Shown here: piece after piece, positions 17,914-26,655 of the stretch | Layout of the letters: the number at the start of each line of letters is the position of its first letter | Position numbering within the stretch: position 1 is the stretch's first letter | Assembly (NCBI GenBank): GCA_027487695.1 | Contig: JAIYDB010000043.1 | Location: 1-64,000, forward strand | Origin: Cytophagaceae bacterium | GTDB taxonomy: Bacteria > Bacteroidota > Bacteroidia > Cytophagales > Flexibacteraceae | Reading direction: 5' to 3' | Length of the DNA stretch: 64,000 nt | Program-made: the position numbers and the translations under genes | Notes under the pieces: model-generated | What the model was told of the DNA's origin: nothing | Databases searched by the model: none | What the model saw: only the letters and a program-made list of their open reading frames with translations

Positions 17914-18174
17914 TTAGGCTTTATTAATGGCTACTACTTTCGTTATTTCAGGTACTGCGTTTTTAATGGCATCTTCAATGCCTGCTTTCATCGTCATCGC
18001 GCTCATAGGGCAGCTTTCACACGCACCCATCAATTCTACTTGCACCTCATTTTCTGGGGTAATTTGGATTACACGCACATCGCCCTGATCGCTTCTTAAA
18101 AAAGGTCTTATATTTTCTAAAGCAAGTTCAACCCTATCAAATAATGGGTGTTTTGCTGTTTCTATATCAACCAT
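17914..18174 (-). CDS. NifU C-terminal-domain iron-sulfur protein
   Basis: The 86-residue product is a single NifU-like domain. The motif GACESCPMSAMTMKAGIE contains the CxxC pair that holds a transferable [4Fe-4S] cluster between two subunits. Proteins of this size act as cluster carriers (NfuA-like). It is separated by 18 bases from the NlpC/P60 gene upstream. Confidence 0.92.
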   Translation of the reverse strand: MVDIETAKHPLFDRVELALENIRPFLRSDQGDVRVIQITPENEVQVELMGACESCPMSAMTMKAGIEDAIKNAVPEITKVVAINKA

Positions 18175-18192
18175 AAAATCAAGTGCTTTTAA

Positions 18193-19023
18193 TTAGGAGA
18201 GGTTTAAAGCTTTGGTGTTGGTACTAAATTGCTCCAAAGCATTCGTCAAAGTTAATAAATTGGACTGATGATACCGCTTTGTCCATTGAATGAGGGCTTT
18301 TCTTTTTGCATCGTAGGCCTTGTGTTCAGGTTTAATAGCGTTGATACTTACTTGAGCACTACTATGGATATAGGCACCTTCATTCATATAAAGCACAACA
18401 TGGCTTATTCTGTTTTCAAGTTCGCCCATAAAAATGAGGTCGCCTTCTTGAAGGTCTGCTAATTCTACTTGCTTACCTATTAACGCCTGCTGACCGCTAT
18501 TCCTTGGTAAAACGAAACCTTGCATTAGAAACAAGTGCTGAATAAATCCGCTACAATCAAACCCTAATTCAGAAATGCCACCCCATAGGTATTGCACCCC
18601 AAGGTATTGTTGTGCTTGAGCAACAATTTCTGCAGGATTATAAGTGGTTTCTAAAGGTACCAGGTTAGGCTTTTCAAGTTCAAGGAAAACCCGATCTGGA
18701 AAAATAAGCTCTGTAAATTGCTGACTTGCGTTACGGATTATAGCTAAGGAACCCGACAAGTAATGCCCGCAGGTTTGTGCTAAAACTTGCTTTGGGGCTG
18801 CTAGCCACATCGCAAATTCTTCCTCATTGGAAGCAACTAAAGCACCGCTTTCTATATAACCTTTAATACCACCAACTGTGATTATTTGGTGCCAATCGCC
18901 TTTTTCGTTGGTACTTATAATATATACTGGCCAGCCTCTTAATATTTGCGTATCCAGTTCTGCCCTATGGCTTGGTTCTGTTCTAACGTTGGCAATCTTA
19001 AGCTTTACGAAACTATAACTCAC
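18193..19023 (-). CDS. NlpC/P60 endopeptidase with SH3 domains
   Basis: NlpC/P60 enzymes cut stem peptides of peptidoglycan. Residues 1 to about 130 form bacterial SH3-like modules (NVRTEPSHRAELDTQILRG at the start), and the catalytic domain follows from about 140. The catalytic Cys lies in FDCSGFIQ and the His in ISHVVLYM, with HSSAQVSIN after it. No signal peptide is evident at the chosen start, so export is uncertain; related gamma-glutamyl-diamino acid peptidases that recycle murein act in the cytoplasm. Confidence 0.9.
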   Translation of the reverse strand: MSYSFVKLKIANVRTEPSHRAELDTQILRGWPVYIISTNEKGDWHQIITVGGIKGYIESGALVASNEEEFAMWLAAPKQVLAQTCGHYLSGSLAIIRNASQQFTELIFPDRVFLELEKPNLVPLETTYNPAEIVAQAQQYLGVQYLWGGISELGFDCSGFIQHLFLMQGFVLPRNSGQQALIGKQVELADLQEGDLIFMGELENRISHVVLYMNEGAYIHSSAQVSINAIKPEHKAYDAKRKALIQWTKRYHQSNLLTLTNALEQFSTNTKALNLS

Positions 19024-19058
19024 AGTTAATTAAATGATTATGTAGAAAACTGATATAC

Positions 19059-20822
19059 TTAAAGCACTTCTTTGTATTGCATTTTATGCAATTGGGCATA
19101 CAACCCACCCTGCTCAAGTAGTTGGTGGTGATTGCCTTGTTCTTTGATTTCGCCTTTGTCCATCACTAGGATTTGGTCGGCTTTTTGGATGGTACTCAAA
19201 CGGTGAGCAATAACAATTGAGGTACGTCCTTGCATCATTCGCTCAATAGCAGCCTGAATCATTTCCTCTGTTTCGGTATCCACTGAACTGGTGGCTTCAT
19301 CTAATACAATGATAGCAGGATCAAAAACGAGTGCCCTAATAAAGCTAATCATCTGACGCTGACCTACCGATAGCGTTGCACCACGTTCCATAACTGGGTA
19401 ATCTAATTTGCCAGGTAGGTTATTGATGAAGTGCATAGCCCCAATTTGTTCAGCAGCATCAATAATTTGGGCATCGGTAATTTCAGTATTGCCAAGGGTA
19501 ATATTATCTCTAATGCTACCACCAAAAAGGAATACATCTTGTAGTACCACACCAATATGTTTGCGCAGGTAGCCTAGTTCGTAGGTTTTGATATCGGCAT
19601 TATCTACCAGAATTTCACCTTTTTGGATTTCGTACAACCTATTTAGCAGGTTGATTACTGAACTTTTACCTGCGCCTGTTGCACCAACTAGGGCTAGGGT
19701 TTTGCCTGCCTCAACTTTGAAACTGATGTTCTTTAACACGAAGTTTTCTTCATCGTAAGCGAACCAAACATTGTTAAAGGCTACTTCACCGTTTACTTTG
19801 GCAGGAGTAAACTTGCCGTAGTTAGCTATGTATTCTGTATTATCTAAGAGATTCATTATTCTTTCGCTGCTCACAATACCCAATTGTAGGGTATTGAACC
19901 TATCGGCAATGGCACGAATAGGACGGAAGAACATTTGGATATACATAATGAACGATATAAGCGTTCCCAAACTCACTGTATCTTCCAAAACGCCCTTGGC
20001 TCCGTACCAAACCAGCAAGCCAGTACCTGCGGCACCAATAACTTCAGCAACTGGGAAGTAAATACTATAATACCAAACTGAGCGAATATTGGCTTTTCTG
20101 TGCTCGTCGTTAATTACAGTAAAGCGTTGGTATTCACGTTTTTCGGCTCCGAAAAGCTGCACGATGGTCATCCCTGTAATGTGCTCTTGTACAAAGGTGC
20201 TCAGATTGGCTACTGCAACACGTGCATCGTTAAAGGTTTCCTTTATTTTTTCCTTGAAAACATAGGTTGAAAGCAATAGCAACGGGAATGCACTCATAGA
20301 AACTAGGGTCAGTTTCCAATCGGCATAAAACATAAAGCCTAGAATAAATACCAATTGCAGCACATCGCCTGCCATAGCAGCAAGTCCATCAGTAAATACA
20401 TCCGATAGGGTTTCTACATCGCTAATGTTTCGTGTGATAAGCCTACCCACTTGGTTGGTATCGAAAAAACGGAGACGCAAATGAAGAATATGCTCGTAAA
20501 GTTTAACCCGAATATCCCTAATAATAGTTTGCCCTAACCAACCACTAGTGAAAGTGTGTACATATTGGGCTATGGAGTTAATAATCAGGACCACTAACAT
20601 GAGGATGGTCATATACAGCGTTCCCTCTAAATCGCCGATGGCAATGTAATTATCAACGGTTTGTCTGATAAGTTCTACCCGCCAAGGCGCTAATACCCCC
20701 ATACTAAGGGTAAGGACTATAATAAGTATAAAACGCCAACGGTAAGGTTTTGCGAAGGTCATTAACCTTTTCAAAACCTTACCGTCAAAAATTTTACCGC
20801 TTGTTTCTGAGATTTGGGCCAT
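19059..20822 (-). CDS. MsbA-type ABC exporter (half transporter)
   Basis: The 587-residue product fuses six membrane helices (about 30-310) to an ATP-binding domain (about 340-580). The cassette has Walker A GATGAGKSS, the signature LSVGQRQ, Walker B IIVLDEATSSVD and the switch His in IVIAHRLST. It would work as a homodimer in the inner membrane, possibly on lipids or lipophilic drugs. The directly upstream gene encodes an ACP-like protein with no serine, an association worth noting. The start lies 10 bases after that gene. Confidence 0.93.
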   Translation of the reverse strand: MAQISETSGKIFDGKVLKRLMTFAKPYRWRFILIIVLTLSMGVLAPWRVELIRQTVDNYIAIGDLEGTLYMTILMLVVLIINSIAQYVHTFTSGWLGQTIIRDIRVKLYEHILHLRLRFFDTNQVGRLITRNISDVETLSDVFTDGLAAMAGDVLQLVFILGFMFYADWKLTLVSMSAFPLLLLSTYVFKEKIKETFNDARVAVANLSTFVQEHITGMTIVQLFGAEKREYQRFTVINDEHRKANIRSVWYYSIYFPVAEVIGAAGTGLLVWYGAKGVLEDTVSLGTLISFIMYIQMFFRPIRAIADRFNTLQLGIVSSERIMNLLDNTEYIANYGKFTPAKVNGEVAFNNVWFAYDEENFVLKNISFKVEAGKTLALVGATGAGKSSVINLLNRLYEIQKGEILVDNADIKTYELGYLRKHIGVVLQDVFLFGGSIRDNITLGNTEITDAQIIDAAEQIGAMHFINNLPGKLDYPVMERGATLSVGQRQMISFIRALVFDPAIIVLDEATSSVDTETEEMIQAAIERMMQGRTSIVIAHRLSTIQKADQILVMDKGEIKEQGNHHQLLEQGGLYAQLHKMQYKEVL

Positions 20823-20832
20823 TAGAAATTGC

Positions 20833-21084
20833 TTAGTGCAACTCTACCGTTCCAATATGCCTTTTTACGGCTTTGAGGGCATCGCCCACGGTGAGTATGC
20901 TTTGAACCTCGTTATCGGTTAAATCAATCTTAAACTCGGTCTCTAGATAAAAGAAAACCTCATTCAGCTCTAATTGGTTTAACCCAAGGTCCTGCAATTT
21001 ACGACGTACTTTTAATTGCGCAGGCGTAATTAAAAAGTGTTGCTTAAATATTTTGTTGAAGCGTTGGTTAACTACTGATACCAT
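20833..21084 (-). CDS. Acyl-carrier-protein-like protein lacking the carrier serine
   Basis: The 83-residue product has the size and helical layout of an acyl carrier protein. The region QDLGLNQLELNEVFFYLETE aligns with the ACP segment around the DSL motif, but the serine that carries phosphopantetheine is replaced by Gln37. It therefore cannot be loaded in the normal way. Downstream residues (EFKIDLTDNEVQSILTVGDAL) also fit the ACP fold. It is the first gene of a group with the ABC exporter, and a -7 element TACTTTTG lies about 30 bases upstream. Role unknown: a structural or regulatory partner is possible. Confidence 0.7.
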   Translation of the reverse strand: MVSVVNQRFNKIFKQHFLITPAQLKVRRKLQDLGLNQLELNEVFFYLETEFKIDLTDNEVQSILTVGDALKAVKRHIGTVELH

Positions 21085-21113
21085 TGTTTTCTTGAGTTTT
21101 GTTTTGTGTGTTG

Positions 21114-21121
21114 CAAAAGTA
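21114..21121 (-). promoter_or_regulatory. -7 element of the ACP-like/ABC exporter group
   Basis: The minus strand reads TACTTTTG, an exact TAnnTTTG match, 30 bases before the start codon at 21084. No good -33 TTG lies at the expected distance; the dyad at 21137-21162 covers that place. Confidence 0.45.
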
Positions 21122-21136
21122 AGTAATTAAACTGTG

Positions 21137-21162
21137 GAAACTTTTAATGGTTCAAAAGTTTC
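21137..21162. repeat. Perfect 9-bp dyad upstream of the ACP-like gene
   Basis: GAAACTTTT (21137-21145) and AAAAGTTTC (21154-21162) form a perfect inverted repeat with an 8-base centre. It begins 16 bases upstream of the -7 element of the minus-strand operon, where a regulator could cover the -33 region. An operator is inferred; a small RNA hairpin is the alternative. Confidence 0.5.
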
Positions 21163-21484
21163 TATAAAAATTTTTCGTCGAGTTTTGTGAGTCTATACTT
21201 GCGTATAATTGGTAGATGCTTCCTTGCTAATAGTGGTTGCATGCCGCTAAATAATTTACTATTTTTTGAATGGGCTAATTCAAAGGTATGAAAGTCGTGT
21301 TCTCATTTTTAAATGGCGTTTAATGCAGATTGTTGGTATAACGACAGTAGACTAATAATAATTTTACTTTGTTTTGATATAATAAAAAGTGGCAGTGTTT
21401 TTGAAGTGTATTAGGTAGCTCAGAAACCCAAAATCAACTGAAAATTATTGGAAGGTTTTCACTCCCTTTTAAACCACAAAAACA

Positions 21485-21943
21485 ATGGCATACTCAGAAA
21501 CAGCGATACATCAAGTTATAGAAGTTTTAAGCAAGACATTAGCAAATACCTATTTGCTTGCTCTTAAAACCAAGAATTTCCATTGGAATGTAAAAGGACC
21601 AAACTTCCATTCATTACACTTATTGTTCGATGAACAAAATGGTGCCTTGGTTGCCACTGCTGATGAAGTAGCAGAACGTATTAGAGCTTTCAACAAACCA
21701 GCCATAGGCACTATGACAGAATTTCTGAAAGCTGCCACACTAAAAGAATCGCCTGCCAATTACCCAGATGCACCTACTATGATTGCCGCTTTAGTGGCTG
21801 ACCACGAGCATATCATTGAAGCATTGTTGGTTGATATTGAAGTGCTTACTGGTTTGTCTGATGTAGGTTCTGCCGATATGCTAACAGGTCAGCTTCAAGA
21901 ACACGAAAAAATGGCTTGGATGCTACGCTCGCATTTGCAATAG
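21485..21943 (+). CDS. dps: Dps-family DNA-binding ferritin-like protein
   Basis: Dps proteins form 12-subunit shells that oxidise ferrous iron with peroxide and protect DNA. The 152-residue product has the ferroxidase residues spread over the interface helices: His in KNFHWNVKGPNFHSLHLLFDEQ (about 31-50), plus Asp and Glu in the same helix. The next gene encodes superoxide dismutase, so the two form an oxidative-stress pair in the same direction. Confidence 0.92.
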   Translation: MAYSETAIHQVIEVLSKTLANTYLLALKTKNFHWNVKGPNFHSLHLLFDEQNGALVATADEVAERIRAFNKPAIGTMTEFLKAATLKESPANYPDAPTMIAALVADHEHIIEALLVDIEVLTGLSDVGSADMLTGQLQEHEKMAWMLRSHLQ

Positions 21944-22038
21944 TTGTTTAATACTAAAAAATAAAAAATCAATAACTATAACATAGCCTAAGCTTGTTAT
22001 AATTGTACCGATTATTCTTACAAAAACACCTTAACTAT

Positions 22039-22647
22039 ATGGCTTTTGAATTGCCTCAATTACCTTACGCTACCAATGCGTTAGAACCAAATATAGATGC
22101 TCAAACTATGGAAATTCACCATGGCAGACATCATAAAGCTTATGTAGATAACCTAAACAATGCTGTTTTAGGTACTGAAGCAGAAGGCAAAACCATTCAA
22201 GAAATCATTGCTAACATTAGCAAATACCCAGCTCCTATCCGTAACAACGGTGGTGGTCACTGGAACCACGCCATGTTCTGGAATTGGTTAAGCCCTAGCG
22301 GTGGAGGCAACCCAACTGGTGCCATTGCCGATGCTATTGACAAGGACTTCGGTTCATTCGATAAGTTCAAAGAAGAGTTCGCAAAGGCAGCAGCTACTCG
22401 CTTCGGATCAGGTTGGGCTTGGTTAATTGTTCAGAATGGCAAATTGGTTGTTAGTTCTACGCCAAACCAAGATAACCCTTTAATGGATGTGGCTGAAGTA
22501 AAAGGCACACCAGTTCTAGGTTTAGACGTTTGGGAACACGCTTATTACTTAAAGTACCAAAACAAGCGTCCAGATTACGTAGCCGCATTCTGGAACTTAG
22601 TGAACTGGACTAAGGTAAACGAATTATACGCAGCAGCGAAGAAGTAA
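22039..22647 (+). CDS. sodB: Iron/manganese superoxide dismutase
   Basis: This enzyme converts superoxide to hydrogen peroxide and oxygen in the cytoplasm. The 202-residue product starting at ATG 22039 ([10 protein letters not shown]) has the normal length; a longer frame from 22003 would add 12 residues not found in the family. Metal ligands are visible as His in [11 protein letters not shown], His in [10 protein letters not shown], and Asp/His in DVWEHAYYL. Whether it uses iron or manganese cannot be told. A strong terminator follows. Confidence 0.95.
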   Translation: MAFELPQLPYATNALEPNIDAQTMEIHHGRHHKAYVDNLNNAVLGTEAEGKTIQEIIANISKYPAPIRNNGGGHWNHAMFWNWLSPSGGGNPTGAIADAIDKDFGSFDKFKEEFAKAAATRFGSGWAWLIVQNGKLVVSSTPNQDNPLMDVAEVKGTPVLGLDVWEHAYYLKYQNKRPDYVAAFWNLVNWTKVNELYAAAKK

Positions 22648-22666
22648 TTACTTCTTAATTGAAACA

Positions 22667-22706
22667 AAAAGCCCCTTAATTAAAAGATTAAGGGGCTTTT
22701 GATTTT
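22667..22706 (+). terminator. Terminator of sodB
   Basis: A perfect 14-bp stem (22667-22680 with 22687-22700) with a 6-base loop is followed by a T-rich stretch. It ends the dps/sodB unit. Confidence 0.92.
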
Positions 22707-22973
22707 TTGAGGTTTATTGTTTTTTAGTATTGTTAATGGGAACAATCGGGCTCAGGAATGGAATAGCTTTCGAAAAATAATGAAGCTTAATTCTGCTTTT
22801 TTATTTCGTTAATCAGAAGGTAGAGTGGTAAAGTTTTGGCTAAAATTATTTTTCACCAAAATTTCGCTAAAAGTTGCACTTTGATACCATAAGCATAACA
22901 AAATGTTGCTTACTTGCAGGTGCGTTACCAGACGCAGGATTCTGGCTAACTTCAACAAAACTACCTCCGAACA

Positions 22974-24410
22974 ATGAGTTCTAAAAGGAAAATCACAGTA
23001 GCCTACGGCGATGGCATAGGTCCAGAAATTATGGACGCCACCATTAAAATTTTGGATGCCGCAGGTGCACAACTTGAATACGAAGTAATTGAAATAGGTG
23101 AAAAGGTATATTTAAGCGGAGTAACCTCTGGGATACTAGATAGCGCTTGGGATAGCCTTAGAACCAATAAGGTATTTTTGAAGGCCCCAATTACAACACC
23201 TCAGGGTGGGGGATACAAAAGTATGAACGTAACAGCAAGGAAAATGCTAGGCTTGTACAGTAATGTACGCCCTGTGCAAACCCTTGTGCCTTACGTGGCA
23301 AGCAAGCACCACATGGATTTGGTGATTGTGCGTGAAAACGAAGAAGATTTATACGCTGGTATTGAACACCGCCAAACGGCTGATGTAGTGCAGTGTATTA
23401 AATTGATTTCAAGACCAGGTTCTGAAAAAATTATCAGATACGCTTTTGAGTATGCCGTTCAGTACAACCGCAAGAAAGTAACTTGCTTTACCAAGGATAA
23501 CATTATGAAAATGACGGATGGTATGTTCCACCGTATTTTCAATGAAATTGGTGAAGAGTATCCGCACATTGAAAAAGAGCACCGTATCATTGATATCGGT
23601 TCTGCTTTATTGGCCGATTCACCTGAGCGTTTCGATGTTATTGTAACCGAGAACTTGTATGGCGATATCATCAGTGATATAGCTGCCCAAGTAGCTGGTT
23701 CAGTTGGTTTGTGCGGTAGCTTTAACATTGGCGATCATTGTGCCATGTTTGAGGCTATTCACGGTTCTGCACCAGATATTGCTGGTCAGGATAAGGCGAA
23801 CCCTTCAGGTTTATTGAATGGTGCAATTATGATGTTGGTGCATATTAACCAACCAGAAGTAGCTTCAAAAATTCATAATGCATGGTTAAAAACCCTTGAA
23901 GATGGTATCCATACTGGAGATATCAAGAGCGATTACACCAAGCAATTGGTAGGTACCAAAGCTTTTGCTGAGGCAGTTATTGAGCGTCTTGGTCAAATGC
24001 CAAGTCACTTTGCTCCAATAACTTATTCAAAAGGTAAAGACCACGATATTAAAGTATTTGGTGTGCGCCCAATGGTGGCTCCAAAGAAAGATTTAGTTGG
24101 TTTTGATTTGTTCCTAGATGGACCAAACTTTAAAGCTGATGATTTGGCTGCTTTTATCCAAAGTGTTTGCGGAAGGTTAACCCTGAAAATGATATCTAAC
24201 CGTGGTGCCAGAGTATGGCCAAACGGTATTCCAGAAACCTTCACTACTGACCATTGGCGTTGTCGCTTGTTTGGTGGTGTAGGTACTACCCACCAAGAGC
24301 TAATTGATATTCTTCAAACTGCTCACGATAAAGGGTATGACTTCATCAAAATCGAAAACCTTTATTACTTCGACGGCGAGCCAGGTTACACTGCTGGTCA
24401 GGGCGAGTAA
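22974..24410 (+). CDS. icd: NADP-type isocitrate dehydrogenase with C-terminal domain
   Basis: This citric-acid-cycle enzyme converts isocitrate to 2-oxoglutarate. The 478-residue product has the decarboxylating dehydrogenase fold (about 1-340): GDGIGPEI at the N-terminus, the substrate loop with RPVQTL and RENEEDLYAG, and metal-site Asp residues in NLYGDIISDIAAQ. An extra C-terminal domain (about 345-478, rich in charged and aromatic residues, ending near EPGYTAGQGE) is like that of the Thermus-type enzyme, longer than the E. coli one. Cofactor choice is inferred from the family. Confidence 0.88.
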   Translation: MSSKRKITVAYGDGIGPEIMDATIKILDAAGAQLEYEVIEIGEKVYLSGVTSGILDSAWDSLRTNKVFLKAPITTPQGGGYKSMNVTARKMLGLYSNVRPVQTLVPYVASKHHMDLVIVRENEEDLYAGIEHRQTADVVQCIKLISRPGSEKIIRYAFEYAVQYNRKKVTCFTKDNIMKMTDGMFHRIFNEIGEEYPHIEKEHRIIDIGSALLADSPERFDVIVTENLYGDIISDIAAQVAGSVGLCGSFNIGDHCAMFEAIHGSAPDIAGQDKANPSGLLNGAIMMLVHINQPEVASKIHNAWLKTLEDGIHTGDIKSDYTKQLVGTKAFAEAVIERLGQMPSHFAPITYSKGKDHDIKVFGVRPMVAPKKDLVGFDLFLDGPNFKADDLAAFIQSVCGRLTLKMISNRGARVWPNGIPETFTTDHWRCRLFGGVGTTHQELIDILQTAHDKGYDFIKIENLYYFDGEPGYTAGQGE

Positions 24411-24430
24411 TTAGAAATAGTAGCATATTG

Positions 24431-24458
24431 AAAAAGCAGCCGCAAGGCTGCTTTTTTT
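24431..24458. terminator. Terminator between icd and the metallophosphoesterase gene
   Basis: An 11-bp stem (24431-24441 with 24446-24456) and a GCAA tetraloop flanked by A and T runs on both sides. It lies between two convergent genes and can serve both strands. Confidence 0.9.
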
Positions 24459-24473
24459 GTGGAGTTGTAAATC

Positions 24474-25739
24474 TTACGCCCTCCCTAACTCAAACAAGGT
24501 TATCTCAGGCCAAATACCTAATCTGCCAGGGTAACCGATAAAGCCGAAGCCACGGTTAACGTAGAGTTGCTGGTCGCCATCTTGGTACAAACCGCCCCAT
24601 TGTTTGTAGCGGTATTGCACAGGACTCCATTTCAATACCTTATTATCTACCCCGAACTGCATACCGTGAGTATGCCCGCTAAACTGAACATCTATTTGTG
24701 GGAATTCTGGTTTTACTTGGGCATCCCAGTGACTAGGGTCGTGGCTTAGTAATAGCTTTACTGGCACTTCATTGGGTAAGCCTTGCAATGCTTTAGATAG
24801 ATTACCATATTTCGGGAACCTGCCAGTTCCCCAGTTCTGGATACCAATAATGGCTATTTGCTCCCCATCCTTCTCAAGGAGTTTGTAGGTATCAATTAAT
24901 AGGTTCCAGCCCAAGTTGTGGTGATGCGCTTTAAGGTCTGCTAAGTTTTTGGCTTTAGCTCCCTCACTTGACCAAGGTTTGTAATCGCCGTAATCGTGGT
25001 TACCTAGGATAGAGAATATTCCCATCGGGGCCTGTAGTTTACCGAAAACTTCACGCCATGGGTCAAACTCATCGGCAGTATTATTTACCAAATCGCCAGT
25101 AAAGAAGATAACATCTGGCTTTAGTTCCATAATCTTTTGGATACCGCGTTCTACGCCTGATTTATTCCAAAAGCTACCTGCGTGAACATCTGAAATCTGG
25201 ACAATCTTGAGTCCTTCAAATGATTTAGGCAGATTCTTCAAAACTAGTTTTTGTTTGCGAACTTGGTAGTTATGGGCACCAAAGGCTATCCCTGTGGTAA
25301 AACCAACTACAGGTACTGCCGCACCATATACCGCTAATCTTGAAAAGAATTGTGACCTATCTATGCCTTCAACTGCAGTATTTGTTGGTCCTTCCGAAGT
25401 TTTTGATTGGAAGAAAGCGAATACCCATTGCACAACTCTTGAAATATCGTCAATCAGCAAAAATGGAAGCACCAATATTTTACTGATGTAAAGCATTACC
25501 GTTAACACAAAAATCCAATTGCTGAAGGTATTACCTTTTGGTTGTGGCAACGATAGTGCAAACACTGTAAAGATAAAGGCAATCAAGCTTATTGAAAGTC
25601 CCCAGTAAATATAGGTAGCTATCTTTTGAGCGTTGGCGGAATAACTCTTGAGGGTAGTTTTAAAGCCTTGAAAAAAATACCAATCAATAAAAAATAGCAC
25701 CGCCACCACCAGTAGCATAGTGATTAAACGAGAGGTCAT
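24474..25739 (-). CDS. Membrane-bound metallophosphoesterase
   Basis: Calcineurin-like phosphoesterases use two metals to hydrolyse phosphoesters. From the ATG at 25739 the product has 421 residues; an upstream start at 25889 is rejected since it would overlap the LysM gene. Four hydrophobic segments occupy the first 150 residues, followed by a catalytic domain with QISDVHAGSF, FFTGDLVN, LGNHDYGDY, LSHDPSHWD and FSGHTHGMQFG, the complete set of metal ligands. The layout resembles the YkuE/YaeI type, whose substrate may be lipid-linked. It lies 37 bases downstream of the LysM gene. Confidence 0.88.
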   Translation of the reverse strand: MTSRLITMLLVVAVLFFIDWYFFQGFKTTLKSYSANAQKIATYIYWGLSISLIAFIFTVFALSLPQPKGNTFSNWIFVLTVMLYISKILVLPFLLIDDISRVVQWVFAFFQSKTSEGPTNTAVEGIDRSQFFSRLAVYGAAVPVVGFTTGIAFGAHNYQVRKQKLVLKNLPKSFEGLKIVQISDVHAGSFWNKSGVERGIQKIMELKPDVIFFTGDLVNNTADEFDPWREVFGKLQAPMGIFSILGNHDYGDYKPWSSEGAKAKNLADLKAHHHNLGWNLLIDTYKLLEKDGEQIAIIGIQNWGTGRFPKYGNLSKALQGLPNEVPVKLLLSHDPSHWDAQVKPEFPQIDVQFSGHTHGMQFGVDNKVLKWSPVQYRYKQWGGLYQDGDQQLYVNRGFGFIGYPGRLGIWPEITLFELGRA

Positions 25740-25776
25740 AATATCGGGAGAGGTATGTGTGAGTTTAAAGAGCCAG

Positions 25777-26424
25777 TTACGGTAATGGTATAACGAGCTG
25801 TGAACCAGACTGTAAACCATCTGAATTGAGTTTGTTGGCTTTTTTAATGTAATCTGCACCAACATTATACTTACTCGCAAGAGCGCCAATTGTTTCGCCG
25901 CTGGCTACAGTATGTATTGCAGTAACAGGAATGATAAGTTTTTTGCCTGCCTGCATTACATCGTTCTTCATATTATTTGCCTCACGAAGTTTGGCAATAA
26001 GTACGTGATAACGTCTGCTTAGGGTGCTCAGGTTGTCGCCTGATGCAATCATATGTTCGTAGTTAGTACCACCACCAACAGGTGCTTTAGTAGGTGTAGT
26101 TTCTGCAACTACAGGAGCAGTTTCGGTCTTAGGCTTGGCAGCAGTATCGGCAACAGGAGCAGGTTTAATTTCTTCTTTAGCTGGTTCTGGAGTTGCTACA
26201 GGCAATTCTTCCTTCGGATTTTCCTGCACAATTAGTGAAGCTGTAGAATCTCTAGCGTTCGGATTTATAATAGGGTGGTTGCGCAATTCAGCCTCTACCA
26301 TTAATGTAGGGTCGCGCTTTGTGGAAGTAATAGCAATAGCAAACGTGGCTATGATAGCTAGCGCCATCAATAGCAAGATAACCAAGAAGTTATTTCCTTT
26401 TCTGGAGGTATTCTTTTTATTCAA
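25777..26424 (-). CDS. Membrane-anchored LysM protein
   Basis: The 215-residue product has one transmembrane helix near residues 12-34, a Pro/Glu/Ala/Thr-rich linker (about 65-120) and two LysM domains (about 126-170 and 172-215) with the patterns IASGDNLSTLSRRYH and VASGETIGALASKYN. LysM modules bind peptidoglycan. It therefore likely stands in the periplasm tethered to the inner membrane and touching the wall. It shares a direction and close spacing with the metallophosphoesterase gene. Confidence 0.9.
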   Translation of the reverse strand: MNKKNTSRKGNNFLVILLLMALAIIATFAIAITSTKRDPTLMVEAELRNHPIINPNARDSTASLIVQENPKEELPVATPEPAKEEIKPAPVADTAAKPKTETAPVVAETTPTKAPVGGGTNYEHMIASGDNLSTLSRRYHVLIAKLREANNMKNDVMQAGKKLIIPVTAIHTVASGETIGALASKYNVGADYIKKANKLNSDGLQSGSQLVIPLP

Positions 26425-26465
26425 TTTCCGAAAACGGATAGTGTGTGAACCTTTTGAGGCAAGTG

Positions 26466-26494
26466 CAAATTTAACAAAAAATAATCTACTTCAA
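26466..26494 (-). promoter_or_regulatory. Promoter of the LysM/metallophosphoesterase unit
   Basis: On the minus strand TTG (26492-26494) and TAAATTTG (26466-26473) are separated by 18 bases, followed by a 41-base leader. This is the same TAAATTTGC core as in front of the lipoprotein and acetyltransferase genes in this window. Confidence 0.6.
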
Positions 26495-26566
26495 TTTTTG
26501 CTAAAGGTATTGTTAAATAACTTGATGCATTATAGGTTTTAAAGCTGCCATTAGCGTTTATTTATT

Positions 26567-26574
26567 TAGTTTTG
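26567..26574 (+). promoter_or_regulatory. -7 element upstream of purA
   Basis: TAGTTTTG is an exact TAnnTTTG match about 80 bases before the purA start. No good -33 TTG is found at a fitting distance, so this is tentative. Confidence 0.35.
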
Positions 26575-26655
26575 CTACTTAAAATTTCCTTATCCCTGTT
26601 GAAGTACCTGTAACCGATGTATAGGTAAATCTTCAACGTTTTTATACAGATTGAA

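Larger units (their letters stand above)
21085..21484. other. 400-base intergenic region between divergent genes
   Basis: AT-rich region between the minus-strand ACP-like gene and the plus-strand dps gene. It holds the ACP-group -7 element (21114-21121), a perfect dyad (21137-21162) and a possible -7 element of dps (TTACTTTG, 21364-21371). No open frame of note, tRNA or repeat is seen in the rest. Confidence 0.6.

Noticed and set aside
25740-25889. N-terminal extension of the metallophosphoesterase
   Set aside because: It lies over the end of the LysM gene and encodes sequence unlike the family; the ATG at 25739 directly precedes the first membrane helix.
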